NCBI GenBank assembly: GCA_963631545.1
Contig: CAVGRN010000014.1
Coordinates: 1-53,918, forward strand
DNA: 53,918 nt
Reading direction: 5' to 3'
Origin: UBA1181 sp963631545
Lineage (GTDB): Bacteria > Bacteroidota > Bacteroidia > Bacteroidales > Paludibacteraceae
Position 1 is the first letter of the stretch. Each line of letters starts with the position of its first letter. The notes beneath the pieces are model-generated. The model saw only the letters and a program-made list of their open reading frames with translations. It was not told where the DNA came from and did no database searches. Of this stretch, positions 42,808-51,817 are shown piece after piece. Position numbers and translations under genes: made by a program.

Positions 42808-43532
42808 AAAACATCCGCCTCTTTGCATTTTTGGCTACGCTCCTATCCGCCATTCTAATGGGGTGCGACATTGACGAACACAACTACTCGTATGTCGCAG
42901 TCAACCTCAGCGGCGGCGACATCGTCGTGCGGCACACCGCACTGAACGACACGGCGAAAACGGACACGCTGTCATACGGAGAGCAGCTCACCATCGCCCT
43001 CCGCAACAATGTGAAAAGCCGGGATGTGTGGGATGTGGAAACAAGCGTCTCAATGCTAATGGTCAAGTCCATCTCCGCCATCTCGCTCGACTCCACAAAA
43101 AAAACGGAAGAGCTATGCTACCGAAAATTTTGGACTGGTCCCGAAGACAATAACGGACACGGCACATACCAACTCCTGATAGACGATGCCACACTCGCCC
43201 TCTCAAGGCAAGATGGGTATGTGTATAAAGTGAGGAGTCCGTTCGACGGAGTGCTGCGCGTATCGGTCAACCTCGCCAGCAGAAGTTCTAAGATAGACAC
43301 CACCTTCGCCGGCAAGCAGGACGTCGTCATCGGCAAAGAGCAGATCTACACCTACGATGAAAGCATGAAAGGCACAGCGAAATACAAAATACAGAAAATC
43401 AGCGGAATGAGAAGTGTTACGCTTTGGATGGGCGACAAATACAAAAACCTGAACCTCAGCAAAGACACAGCCTACTTCGAAACCGGAAAAGACACCTGCA
43501 CGCTGGTTATCCCCGAAGGAATATTCGACTGA
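42804..43532 (+). CDS. Lipoprotein of unknown function
   Basis: A 242-residue protein with a lipoprotein signal (SAILMGCDID, Cys21). The mature part is Ser/Thr- and beta-rich without a domain I recognise. It contains a WTGPEDNNGHGTYQLLIDD segment (about 112-130). The start overlaps the stop of the TPR gene by ATGA, so both are translated together; this suggests that they may work in the same process, but nothing indicates what it is. dnaX follows with its own promoter. Confidence 0.75.
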   Translation: MKNIRLFAFLATLLSAILMGCDIDEHNYSYVAVNLSGGDIVVRHTALNDTAKTDTLSYGEQLTIALRNNVKSRDVWDVETSVSMLMVKSISAISLDSTKKTEELCYRKFWTGPEDNNGHGTYQLLIDDATLALSRQDGYVYKVRSPFDGVLRVSVNLASRSSKIDTTFAGKQDVVIGKEQIYTYDESMKGTAKYKIQKISGMRSVTLWMGDKYKNLNLSKDTAYFETGKDTCTLVIPEGIFD

Positions 43533-43568
43533 TCCTTCTTCCAACCAACGTCAAAAGACGTGTTCCAC

Positions 43569-43599
43569 TTGACAATCCGCCGACTTTATTATACCTTTG
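43569..43599 (+). promoter_or_regulatory. Promoter of dnaX
   Basis: TTG at 43569-43571, 20 nt spacer, TACCTTTG at 43592-43599; a good match to the Bacteroidetes consensus. The expected start near 43606 gives a leader of about 25 nt before the ATG at 43631. Confidence 0.7.
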
Positions 43600-43630
43600 T
43601 GGACAGTTTGGTGAAGATAATATTCAAGAA

Positions 43631-44737
43631 ATGGAAAATTTCATCGTTTCCGCAAGAAAATACAGACCCTCCACATTCCTATCCGTTGTGGGGCAGGACT
43701 CATTGGTGGCAACGCTCAAAGGAGCCATCGCCAACGAAAAACTGGCACACTCCTACCTTTTCTGCGGTCCGAGAGGCGTCGGGAAAACCACCTGCGCGCG
43801 TATCTTCGCCAAAACCATCAACTGTCTGAACCCCACGAAAGACCACGAGGCGTGCAACGAATGCGAATCGTGCAAGGCGTTCAACGAACACCGCTCCTAC
43901 AACATCCACGAGTTGGACGCCGCATCCAACAACGGTGTGGAAGACATCCGCGCACTGATTGAGCAAGTGCGCATACCACCCCAAATCGGCAGCTACAGCG
44001 TCTATATCATCGACGAGGTGCACATGCTCTCGTCCCAAGCCTTCAACGCATTCCTGAAAACGTTGGAGGAACCGCCAGCCTACGCCATTTTCATCCTTGC
44101 CACGACGGAGAAGCACAAAGTGCTGCCCACCATCCTGTCGCGTTGCCAAATCTACGATTTCAACCGCATCAGCATCAACGATGTGGTGAAGCAGCTGCAG
44201 ATGATTGCCGGCAAGGAAGGCATCAACACCGACAAGGAGGGGTTGGACATCATCGCCAAGAAAGCGGACGGCGCTATGCGCGACGCCCTCTCCATCTTCG
44301 ACCAACTGACGGTCAGCACCAACGGAAACGTAACCTACAAAAACGTCATCGAGAACCTCAACGTACTCGACTACGACTACTATTTCAAACTGACGGACTA
44401 TTTCATCAACGGGAACGTGGCAGACACACTGCTCACGCTCGACGGCATCCTTTCCAAGGGATTCGAGGCGGAACACCTTGTCAACGGACTGGCGTCGCAC
44501 TTCCGAAACCTGCTTGTCTGCAAAGACCCGAAGACGGTAACACTACTCGACGTCGGCACTGAAACGCAGAAGCAATACGAACGGCAAGCGCAAGCCTGCG
44601 AAGTGGATTTCCTGATAAAATCCCTCGCACTGACCAACCAATGCGCACTGACCTATAAAGACAGCAAAAACAAACGGCTTCTCGTGGAATTGACGCTTAT
44701 CCGACTTTGCCAATTGTCGGACAAAAAAAAAATCTGA
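43631..44737 (+). CDS. dnaX: DNA polymerase III gamma/tau subunit, zero-frame (gamma-like) product
   Basis: A 368-residue product from the ATG at 43631 (MENFIVSARKYRPSTF); the 69 codons of open frame upstream belong to the previous gene and promoter. It carries the clamp-loader ATPase: Walker A GPRGVGKTT (46-54), a four-Cys zinc knuckle (NCLNPTKDHEACNECESC region), Walker B IIDEVHML, the SRC motif in ILSRCQIYDF, and domain III to LVELTLIRLCQLSD. Translation ends four codons after an A10 run (codons 365-367 AAA, then ATC TGA). The remainder of a normal dnaX is present in the +1 frame (44724-45389). It loads the sliding clamp at the replication fork. Confidence 0.93.
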   Translation: MENFIVSARKYRPSTFLSVVGQDSLVATLKGAIANEKLAHSYLFCGPRGVGKTTCARIFAKTINCLNPTKDHEACNECESCKAFNEHRSYNIHELDAASNNGVEDIRALIEQVRIPPQIGSYSVYIIDEVHMLSSQAFNAFLKTLEEPPAYAIFILATTEKHKVLPTILSRCQIYDFNRISINDVVKQLQMIAGKEGINTDKEGLDIIAKKADGAMRDALSIFDQLTVSTNGNVTYKNVIENLNVLDYDYYFKLTDYFINGNVADTLLTLDGILSKGFEAEHLVNGLASHFRNLLVCKDPKTVTLLDVGTETQKQYERQAQACEVDFLIKSLALTNQCALTYKDSKNKRLLVELTLIRLCQLSDKKKI

Positions 44738-44756
44738 CGAGATAGAGGCTCTACTC
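44723..44756 (+). promoter_or_regulatory. dnaX slippage site: A10 run plus downstream stem
   Basis: Ten A at 44723-44732 form in-frame codons AAA AAA AAA A. Loss of one A (nine A) joins the ATPase frame to the open tau frame. Six nt later GAG-A-TAG (44739-44745) can pair with CTACTC (44751-44756), a small bulged stem. The -1 frame ends at TAG 44743-44745, so only a +1 or -2 shift, or transcripts with one A fewer, gives the long product. Confidence 0.7.
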
Positions 44757-45389
44757 GCCGGCATTCCACTCACACCAGAATCGTTCTTCCCAGCCAATCA
44801 TGAAGATTCCACGAATACGGCTGTGGGAAAGACGCAAACATCATCTTCCCCGTCGAACGCTCCCACCCCACCAGCGGTGGCGAAAAACGACACTGCGAGC
44901 GTTCAACCCTCTAAGTTCAAAATTGGCACGCACACGCAGCACATCTCCATCCGCGAGATGATGCAGTCTAAAAAGGAAGAGAAAGAGCAGAAAGAAACGC
45001 TGTTAGCACAAATCTCCGCCAACACGCCATTCACGCAAGAGATGATGATTTCCGCATGGAACCGCTACATCCGCAACATAGACAGCGGGCGGCAAGTGCT
45101 AAAAAACACCATGGAGAGTTGCAAACCCACCATAGAAGGCGACACAATGTTGGTGCAGACAGTTGCCAACTCATTCCAAGAAAACGAAATGCTTAACGAA
45201 CGGGTAGACCTGCTGAACTTCCTGCGTGTGGAGCTTAAAAACGGAAAGATAGACATCACCATCAAACTGTGCGAAATCAGCGAGGCGGAACGCATACTCT
45301 CCCCTAAGGAAAAACTCAACCTGATGATTGAGAGCCACCCACGCTTAGGCGACTTCGTTAAAGAATTCAGCCTTGAATTAGACTCCTAA
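44724..45389 (+). CDS. dnaX: dnaX tau-specific C-terminal region in the +1 frame
   Basis: The frame is open from the A run through 45389, about 221 codons, beginning KKKSDEIEALLAGIPLTP. A Pro/Ser/Thr-rich linker (SSPSNAPTPPAVAKNDTASV) leads to a helical C-terminal domain of about 150 residues (IREMMQSKKEEKEQKETLL, then FTQEMMISAWNRYI). A linker plus C-terminal domain in this position is usual for tau, which contacts the polymerase and the helicase. With one base lost from the A run, the full tau would be 585 residues. An ATG at 44823 exists but there is no sign of an independent start, so this is the slipped continuation of dnaX or the result of a homopolymer error in the sequence. Confidence 0.85.
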   Translation, partial: KKKSDEIEALLAGIPLTPESFFPANHEDSTNTAVGKTQTSSSPSNAPTPPAVAKNDTASVQPSKFKIGTHTQHISIREMMQSKKEEKEQKETLLAQISANTPFTQEMMISAWNRYIRNIDSGRQVLKNTMESCKPTIEGDTMLVQTVANSFQENEMLNERVDLLNFLRVELKNGKIDITIKLCEISEAERILSPKEKLNLMIESHPRLGDFVKEFSLELDS

Positions 45390-45409
45390 TCCTTCTAAAT
45401 TTCCCTTTT

Positions 45410-46987
45410 CTAATTCTCCAACCACTCCCCAATCGTCCCCGTTTCCGATGAGAAACTACACCCGATTTTGAAAATCTTGCGACTGTCGGAAGCATATTCC
45501 CGAGCGTAATCTTTTTCTTCAATTTGTTTCAGGGCTTCTTCCGCCGTGCCATCTAATTTGAATTCAAAAATGTAGATGAATTTATCGGTTTCGATAACGC
45601 AATCCACTCGACCTTGAGACTTGCATTTTTCTGAATAAATGAGAAAGGTGGAAACCATGCGCATCATCAGATAGAAAGCACAGTGAAAGTAACGTTCATT
45701 GGTTTGTTTCGTGCGAAGGTTGTATGGCACACTGGCAAAGAAGGAGGTCAGTTTCTGTCGGAAACTTTCCAAGTCTCCTGCTTCCAAATCGTCGGTTATT
45801 TCTGAAATCCAGTTGCCAGACACTTCGTCTGATTTGAAATAATTGCTTGCCAAAAGAGGAATAAATCCGTTTTTCACCTCCTCATTTGGAATATCCAACA
45901 AGTACATATTTTTTCTCGCATCATAGCCTTTAATCGTCAGATATCCACTTTGGTAGAGCATCGGAAGAGGTGCGTCTCGATCCATTTTAAAGTCCATGAA
46001 CTCCGACAAAGGGTAGTATTTTCCTACAAGTTCATCTATATTCACATTGTCTCGGTCGAGGAGGTTCACCAAGTAGGTCGGAGTGCCAGATGAATACCAA
46101 TAATCTTCCACATTCTCCAATGCGAAAGCGTTCAACAAGCAGAATGGGTTATAAACGCCCCTCAGACGCTTACTGAAATTATAGCCGTCGTACCGACGTC
46201 GGAGTTTTGCACGCATCTCGTCGATTGTCATGCCATCTGCCAAAGCAAGGTCAGCCACCGAGGTTTGGAAATACTTCTCTTCTTCCTGCATTGTTATTCC
46301 ACAAAGAGTGTCGTACTTGGGTGAGAGGCTAATATCCATCGGTTGGTTAAAGCCACTAAAGACGCTGACTTTAGCGAACTTCGTAACACCGGTTAGAAAG
46401 ACAAAACGCAAATCCTCATCCGCATCTTTCAACGAAGCATAGAACGACTTGAGGATTCTTCGATTAAAACTCTCTTTGGAAACTCTTACTCCATCTATCT
46501 CCCAAAAATCACCACATCCTAACACATCAATGATAGGCTTATCGTATTCATCCACCAAGACGACACACGGCATACCCGTTTTTTTATGAGCAGCAGCCAA
46601 AATGTCTCGAAATCTCGGTCCATAATCATCGTAAACTCTTTCCACTCCATACTCTCTTTCCCACTTTGTAAGCGTTCCTTCAAGCAGATCTTCAAGTTTA
46701 CCACGATCAATGAATCGACCAGACCCAAAACTAACACGAAACACAGGATACTCTTTCCACTCCTTCTCCAATTTTTCAATCGCCAAGCCCTTGAAAAGTT
46801 CTTTTCTTCCATGGAAATAACTCTCCAAAATAGATATAAGCAAACTTTTTCCAAACCTTCGTGGGCGACTTAGAAAATAGATTGTTCCCTCATGAGCGAG
46901 AGAATATACCAAATCCGTTTTGTCAACGTAAACAAAACCGCCTTCGATGATTTTGTCAAATGTCTGTATGCCGACAGGTTATTTCAT
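45410..46987 (-). pseudogene. AAA-ATPase-like / PD-(D/E)XK nuclease protein with nonsense codon 3
   Basis: The family is AAA-ATPase_like (PF09820) with a C-terminal nuclease-like domain (PF08011). From the ATG at 46987 the frame reads Met-Lys-stop-Pro-Val-Gly-Ile-Gln-Thr-Phe; PVGIQTF is the usual start after MKY or similar, so TAA (46981-46979) replaces a Tyr codon. The rest is intact: YVDKTDLVYSL, Walker A SRPRRFGKSLL, VVLVDEYDKPI, FLTGVTKFAKVSVFS, and near the end RVDCVIETDKFIYIFEFKLD with the nuclease-type acidic-Lys motif. The first possible non-ATG start is a TTG at 46912, which would lose the conserved beginning. It has a good promoter at 47006-47038. Related genes are abundant in Bacteroidales; their function is poorly known. 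Confidence 0.85.
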
Positions 46988-47005
46988 AACACTTTGAGTT
47001 TTCTG

Positions 47006-47038
47006 CAAAAGTATAAAAAAAGAGTGAGCCCCCACAAA
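47006..47038 (-). promoter_or_regulatory. Promoter of the AAA-ATPase gene
   Basis: TTTG at 47038-47035, 21 nt spacer, TACTTTTG at 47013-47006 on the minus strand. It is 19 nt before the ATG at 46987. The -33 box lies in the loop of the preceding terminator. Confidence 0.7.
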
Positions 47039-47052
47039 AGAGGCACACTCTT
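47014..47052 (-). terminator. Terminator of the 1476-residue surface protein gene
   Basis: AAGAGTG (47020-47026) pairs with CACTCTT (47046-47052), and GCC (47028-47030) with GGC (47042-47044) past an A-A mismatch. A T run (complement of 47014-47020) follows in the minus direction. It is 50 bp beyond the stop at 47102. Confidence 0.8.
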
Positions 47053-47101
47053 ATCTCTTATTAGAATCAAGCTTTGTAAAGACCTATCTTCTCATCCCTT
47101 G

Positions 47102-50100
47102 TTAAAGATCCTGGACCAACCGGACGGACCCACCGTCGCTCCGAAGGTTGCCGTGGTTCGAAGACACAAGCGTAAAGTAGACGTAGAACACGTAAGCGTA
47201 GCCCGATCCGTAAGCAGAAGACGACCAATAGTAGCCGTCCAAGCCAACACTGCCCATCGTCGTACCGCCGCGGTAACCCCCGCAAGGAAACGCCACAACG
47301 CCTAATCGCTCAAGGGAAGCGAACTGCTCTGTTGTGTAGGTGTTCGTTGACGGAACAGTCACGTACGCATTCGTTGATGACGTGCTTGTACTCAAGACAG
47401 TTACCGTTGTTCCCTCTGGCTCAGCGAACGTCGATGGGATGAGCATGAAGCACAAGTAGGAGCTACTGCCATCCTTGATATATCCAAGAGTCCATTTGTT
47501 GTTTTGGAACAAATATTCCCACTCCGCTTTTGTCAAAGTTCTCCACTTGTTAGGCTCATTGCCACCATTGGAGATGGCGTTATACACGCCCCAGTCAGCC
47601 TTGGCGTAGTCGCCAGTCAGATTGTTGGAAGAACTATTTCCTGGACAATAATCAGATTTTGAGGTCGAAGTCGCCCACGGCTGGTAGGCATTCGCTCCGC
47701 TGTTCCAGCCGCTCGTTCCCCAACCGAAGAGGTCGATCCAACCGTCATAAGTCTCTGAGATGTTATTGTTGGCAGATCCAATATAGTCGTACTGGTTCTC
47801 CGCAAAACGCCAGGTACCAGCCACTTCGGCTGTTTCTCCCAAAACAGCATGCGTTCCCTGCACGGCATTGAACTGCAGATTACCTTTCGAGAAAAACACC
47901 TCCTTCGTGTCAGACACCTTATAAACCGCATTAATAGCACCCACTGGCACTTCGCCTAAAGAGGTCTCAGCGTAAACGGCGGTATAGACAAGCAGGTTTT
48001 CCGAGATTTTGCTTTCATCGCGTTGCCACTTCAAGAACTTATATGCATAGTATTGCCCTGACGCACGAGTCGGTTCATCTTTTGGCACAGAGTCATAGGC
48101 ACAGTTTTCTATCGTGGTGAAAATTTCACCATCATAATTTTTAAATATGGAGGTGTACAGCATAGGGAAGGTGTCATACACTGCCGTGTAGGTCATATCA
48201 TCTTCCGCAGCGACAAAATCCTTGTCCCAGCCCGTGAAGTCAAACTTGTACTCCTTGGTGGATGCCATGGTTGGGTCTTCGCGGGTGTAGCGTGGGGTTG
48301 CACCTCTCGCCACAACGGTATCAAGCAAGGTTGTACCATCAGCGTTCATAAAATGGATGTTGATGTTGAGTTTCAAACTGTCATATACTGCCGTGTAGAC
48401 CATATCGTCTTCCGCAGCAACGAAATCCTTGTCCCAGCCCATGAAGACAAACTCGTACTCCTTGGTGGATGCCATGGTTGGGTCTTCACGGGTGTAGCGT
48501 GGAGTTGCACCTCTCGCCACAACGGTGTCGAGCAAGGTTGTGCCATCGGCGTTCACAAAGCGGACGTTGAGGTTGACATTCTGTACAAGGCGGACAGAAT
48601 AACCGTTATCCCGAGTCTTGGAGTAACTTAAATTCACATACACCGATCTAAAGAAGAAAGCACAAGCGGTGTAGTCGTCAACAGACGACGTCCAATAGTA
48701 GCCATACGAGTTAAAGCCCGATGTAGCTGTTCCGTTACTACGGTCGCCACCGCAAGGCAATGCCACAACACCCAAATTCTCCAGCTCCTCAAACTGCTCT
48801 GCCGTGTAGTTGTTGCCCGATGGCACAGTCAAACCACTCACAACTGTCGCAGTAGGTTCGGCACTCAAGGCATCGACAGTCAGACCTTCTGGGGCGGTGA
48901 ATGTCTTAGGGATAAGCATGAAACACAGATATGAGAGCGTTCCGTCCTTTATGTATCCCAACGTCCATTGGTTGTTATGGAAAAGATACTTCCACTCGGC
49001 ATTTGTCAAAGTCCTCCACCTGTTCGGCTCATCGCCTCCGTTGGAGATGGCGTTGAATACACCCCAATCGGCCTTGCAATAGTCGCCCGTCATATTGTTA
49101 TATTTGCCTCCACCGAGATAATAATGTTCCGTAGATGTAGATGTTGCCCAAGGTTGGTAAGCGGTCGCCCCGCTGTTCCATCCGCTCGTTCCCCAGCCGA
49201 AGAGGTCGATCCAACCATCGTAAGTCTCAGAGATGCTGTAGTTGGCGTTACCGATGCAATCGTATTGCCTATCCGCGAAACGCCAAGTGCCTTGTGCAGT
49301 GCTGTCCGCCGTCTTGTGCGTGCCTTGTGCGGCGTTGAACTGCAAGTTTCCTTGCGAGAAGTAGACTGAATCTGTATCAGAAACCTTGTAGGCGAATGCA
49401 CGAATCGCACCGTTCTTCTTTTTGAGGAAACTATCGCAAACAGCGGTATAGACCAATGTATTCTCTTCTATCCCACTCTCGTCTACACTCCATCTGAATG
49501 TATAGTTATATTCATCAGACAAGACCCGCGTTGGCATCGTATTAGGCACAAAATCGTAGGCGCAGTTTTTCACCGTGTCGAGCGTTGTGCCGTCATAACC
49601 TTTAAGTATGGAGGTGTAGAACACCTGCGTGCTGTCATACACTGCCGTGTAGGTCATATCGCTTTTCGCTGCGACACGCTCCTTGTCCCAACCCCTAAAG
49701 GTGAGCGTGTAAGCCTTGGATTTCAAGGCTGGCGTGCCGTTGTAGACTGGAACAGTGCCTCTCGCCACTGTGGTGTCTAACAGTGTTGTGCCATCGGCGT
49801 CCACAAAGTGGATGTCGTAGGTAAGGTCATAGACAAGGCGTAGTGACCAACCGCGGTCATTTATAGCATCCGAATACGTTTGCACAACCGATTTTCCAAA
49901 TCCGAAATAATAACAATTATCATCCAATAAAGCTGATGTAGACCAATAGCGACCTCTACCCAAACCATCAAATTTTATTACATAAGAAGTTAGATAATAA
50001 CGGGCACCTCCACATGGAAGTGACACGATACCCAATTTTTCAAGAGCCTTGAACTCCTCTGCCGTGTAAGTGTTGTCCTCATACCTTGCTTCGGAAAAAC

Positions 50101-51532
50101 TAAAGATATGGTTGCCTGTCATGCTTAAACTATCACTTATAACAGTTACTTTGACCCCACTTGGTGCTGAGAATTCCTTTGGTACAAGCATAAAGCACAA
50201 TATGGTGTCAACCTTGCCCATCGTCCAACGGTTGTTTTCGAAAAGGTATTGCCACTCTTCTATCGTTAGGGTTCGCCACATATCCGGAGTATCGCCACCG
50301 TTGCTAATGGCGTTATACACACCCCAGTCTGCCTTGGCGTTATCTCCCGTCAAATCTTTATTAATACCATCCGAACGATAGTCTGCAGAATTATCTGATG
50401 TCGCCCATGGTTGGTAGACTTTCGCACCACTATTCCATCCGCTGGTTCCCCTATCAAAGAGGTCGATCCAACCGTCATAGTCTTCTGCACGTTTTACATT
50501 ATCAGCACCAATGACATCCCATTGGTTCTCTGCGAAACGCCAAGTGCCTTTTGCGGTGCTGTCTGCCGTTTTGTGCGAGCCTTGCACGGCGTTGAACTGC
50601 AAGTTGCCCTTAGAGAAGTAGACACTCTTCGTGTCGGAAATCTTGAACGAGGCATACGTCAGCATACCGTGCTCCACGCTGTTATACTCTGCCGTGTAGA
50701 TGAGCGTGTCCTTTTCAAGCTTGCTTTCGTCAAGAGTCCAACCTTTGAAAATGTAGTTGTATACTTCCGATGAAACGCGTGTTGGGTTCTCCTTTGGCAC
50801 AGAGTCGTACGCACAATCTTTGACCGTGGCAAACAAGGTGTCGCAGTTGTAGAACTCGCAAGTGTATTTGCGGAGGGTGGAGTCGTACTGTGCCGCAAGC
50901 ACGATGACGCTGTCCGCAATCTTGTCCTCGTTGCGCAGCCACTCTTTAAAGGTGAAGATGCTGTCCTTGGTGATAATCGGGAGGACGGAAACCTTCGGCT
51001 CGTAGTTGTACGCTGCGACGGTGTCTTTCAAGACTTCACCGTTATAATCCACAAATCTGTATTTGTAGTGGATGTAGGTGCTATCGAGGGTGTAGGTCGC
51101 ATCGTCCACCACCAACGTCAACTTCGGGTTCCAGAAGAAATCGTAGGTTTTGAGTCGTGCGCTCTCGCTCACTGGAAACTCACACTCGGGCATCGTGCCA
51201 TAGTCGTACTTTTTGGCAGCGACCACCGTTTTACCGTCCATAAAGGTAACGAGGTAGCGAAGCGTGTCTAACTGGAAGTTGACGCTGTCCACATTCGCAG
51301 TCGCGGCGCACCAGGTGCCTGCCCCGTCCTTGCGGACCACGTGCATGCGCTGCACCTTTTTGCCGTCGACCTCATCGTCGCTGAATTTAACACTGTCCAC
51401 GCTGTTCACCGTGGTGTTCCAGGCGTCCCCTTTCTGGTGCACATACATACGCATCTCCGTCTTCACCGCCGCGAAGAGGACTGCGAAGCATGCGACTAAC
51501 GCCACTCCAATGGTCATGAATTTTTTCTTCAT
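47102..51532 (-). CDS. Large repetitive surface protein with three FISUMP-like modules and Listeria-Bacteroides repeats
   Basis: A 1476-residue protein with a signal peptide (1-21) and an N-terminal segment of the Bacteroidales type (MRMYVHQKGDAWNTTVNSVD). Three large modules begin near residues 290, 708 and 1198, each with VYFSKGNLQFNAVQG-like, DGWIDLFGWGTSGWNSG-like and WRTLTKAEWEYLFQNNKWT-like blocks and an end like YSVRLVQ. They resemble the Fibrobacter major paralogous (FISUMP) domain. Between them lie units of about 65-70 residues like the Listeria-Bacteroides repeat (NADGTTLLDTVVARG, GWDKDFVAAEDDMTYTAVYD), including an almost identical tandem pair. It is probably an exported surface protein; the ligand is unknown. 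It has a promoter about 280 nt upstream and a terminator. Confidence 0.85.
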   Translation of the reverse strand: MKKKFMTIGVALVACFAVLFAAVKTEMRMYVHQKGDAWNTTVNSVDSVKFSDDEVDGKKVQRMHVVRKDGAGTWCAATANVDSVNFQLDTLRYLVTFMDGKTVVAAKKYDYGTMPECEFPVSESARLKTYDFFWNPKLTLVVDDATYTLDSTYIHYKYRFVDYNGEVLKDTVAAYNYEPKVSVLPIITKDSIFTFKEWLRNEDKIADSVIVLAAQYDSTLRKYTCEFYNCDTLFATVKDCAYDSVPKENPTRVSSEVYNYIFKGWTLDESKLEKDTLIYTAEYNSVEHGMLTYASFKISDTKSVYFSKGNLQFNAVQGSHKTADSTAKGTWRFAENQWDVIGADNVKRAEDYDGWIDLFDRGTSGWNSGAKVYQPWATSDNSADYRSDGINKDLTGDNAKADWGVYNAISNGGDTPDMWRTLTIEEWQYLFENNRWTMGKVDTILCFMLVPKEFSAPSGVKVTVISDSLSMTGNHIFSFSEARYEDNTYTAEEFKALEKLGIVSLPCGGARYYLTSYVIKFDGLGRGRYWSTSALLDDNCYYFGFGKSVVQTYSDAINDRGWSLRLVYDLTYDIHFVDADGTTLLDTTVARGTVPVYNGTPALKSKAYTLTFRGWDKERVAAKSDMTYTAVYDSTQVFYTSILKGYDGTTLDTVKNCAYDFVPNTMPTRVLSDEYNYTFRWSVDESGIEENTLVYTAVCDSFLKKKNGAIRAFAYKVSDTDSVYFSQGNLQFNAAQGTHKTADSTAQGTWRFADRQYDCIGNANYSISETYDGWIDLFGWGTSGWNSGATAYQPWATSTSTEHYYLGGGKYNNMTGDYCKADWGVFNAISNGGDEPNRWRTLTNAEWKYLFHNNQWTLGYIKDGTLSYLCFMLIPKTFTAPEGLTVDALSAEPTATVVSGLTVPSGNNYTAEQFEELENLGVVALPCGGDRSNGTATSGFNSYGYYWTSSVDDYTACAFFFRSVYVNLSYSKTRDNGYSVRLVQNVNLNVRFVNADGTTLLDTVVARGATPRYTREDPTMASTKEYEFVFMGWDKDFVAAEDDMVYTAVYDSLKLNINIHFMNADGTTLLDTVVARGATPRYTREDPTMASTKEYKFDFTGWDKDFVAAEDDMTYTAVYDTFPMLYTSIFKNYDGEIFTTIENCAYDSVPKDEPTRASGQYYAYKFLKWQRDESKISENLLVYTAVYAETSLGEVPVGAINAVYKVSDTKEVFFSKGNLQFNAVQGTHAVLGETAEVAGTWRFAENQYDYIGSANNNISETYDGWIDLFGWGTSGWNSGANAYQPWATSTSKSDYCPGNSSSNNLTGDYAKADWGVYNAISNGGNEPNKWRTLTKAEWEYLFQNNKWTLGYIKDGSSSYLCFMLIPSTFAEPEGTTVTVLSTSTSSTNAYVTVPSTNTYTTEQFASLERLGVVAFPCGGYRGGTTMGSVGLDGYYWSSSAYGSGYAYVFYVYFTLVSSNHGNLRSDGGSVRLVQDL
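48174..48587 (-). repeat. Tandem 207-bp coding repeat, two copies
   Basis: Two direct copies of 207 bp (69 codons), 48174-48380 and 48381-48587, differ at only a small share of positions. Each encodes one Listeria-Bacteroides-type repeat (NADGTTLLDTVVARGATPRY to TAVYD). The other intermodule spacers have only one such unit, so this pair looks like a recent in-frame duplication. Confidence 0.85.
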
Positions 51533-51677
51533 ATTTTCTATGTGATATTAAATTTAAATCCTCTTTCAAAATTCTCAATCCCCAAAAATCAACTTACACG
51601 CACGAAAACCCGGAGCGAACTCTTCAGAGCCCGCCCGACACATCGTTCAAAAAAAATCTCACCTTGGGAATCGCTAC

Positions 51678-51695
51678 GATATATATATATATATC
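51678..51695. repeat. Perfect (AT)n palindrome
   Basis: GATATATATATATATATC, an 18-bp self-complementary simple repeat in the 5' UTR of the surface protein gene. It could melt easily, form a hairpin in the mRNA, or change length by slippage. Confidence 0.9.
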
Positions 51696-51817
51696 AAAAA
51701 CACTAATATTTATCAAATTCGCCAACCAACCGCACAACCCACCTTTCCAACCCCCGTAAGTTGGAACGTCCCTTGCAGGAAGTCCGTATATAGCCGTTGA
51801 ACTTAGCATTGCAGGGG

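Noticed and set aside
43424..43630. N-terminal extension of dnaX to 43424
   Set aside because: It overlaps the preceding lipoprotein gene and the dnaX promoter; the conserved protein starts at MENFIVSARKYRP.
44735..44745. E. coli-type -1 ribosomal frameshift at dnaX
   Set aside because: The -1 frame meets TAG at 44743-44745, so it cannot give the tau C-terminus; only +1/-2 or a lost A does.
44823..45389. Independent gene of 188 codons after dnaX
   Set aside because: The frame is open back to the A10 run and the sequence is a Pro-rich linker plus tau-like C-terminal domain, so it is better explained as the slipped end of dnaX.
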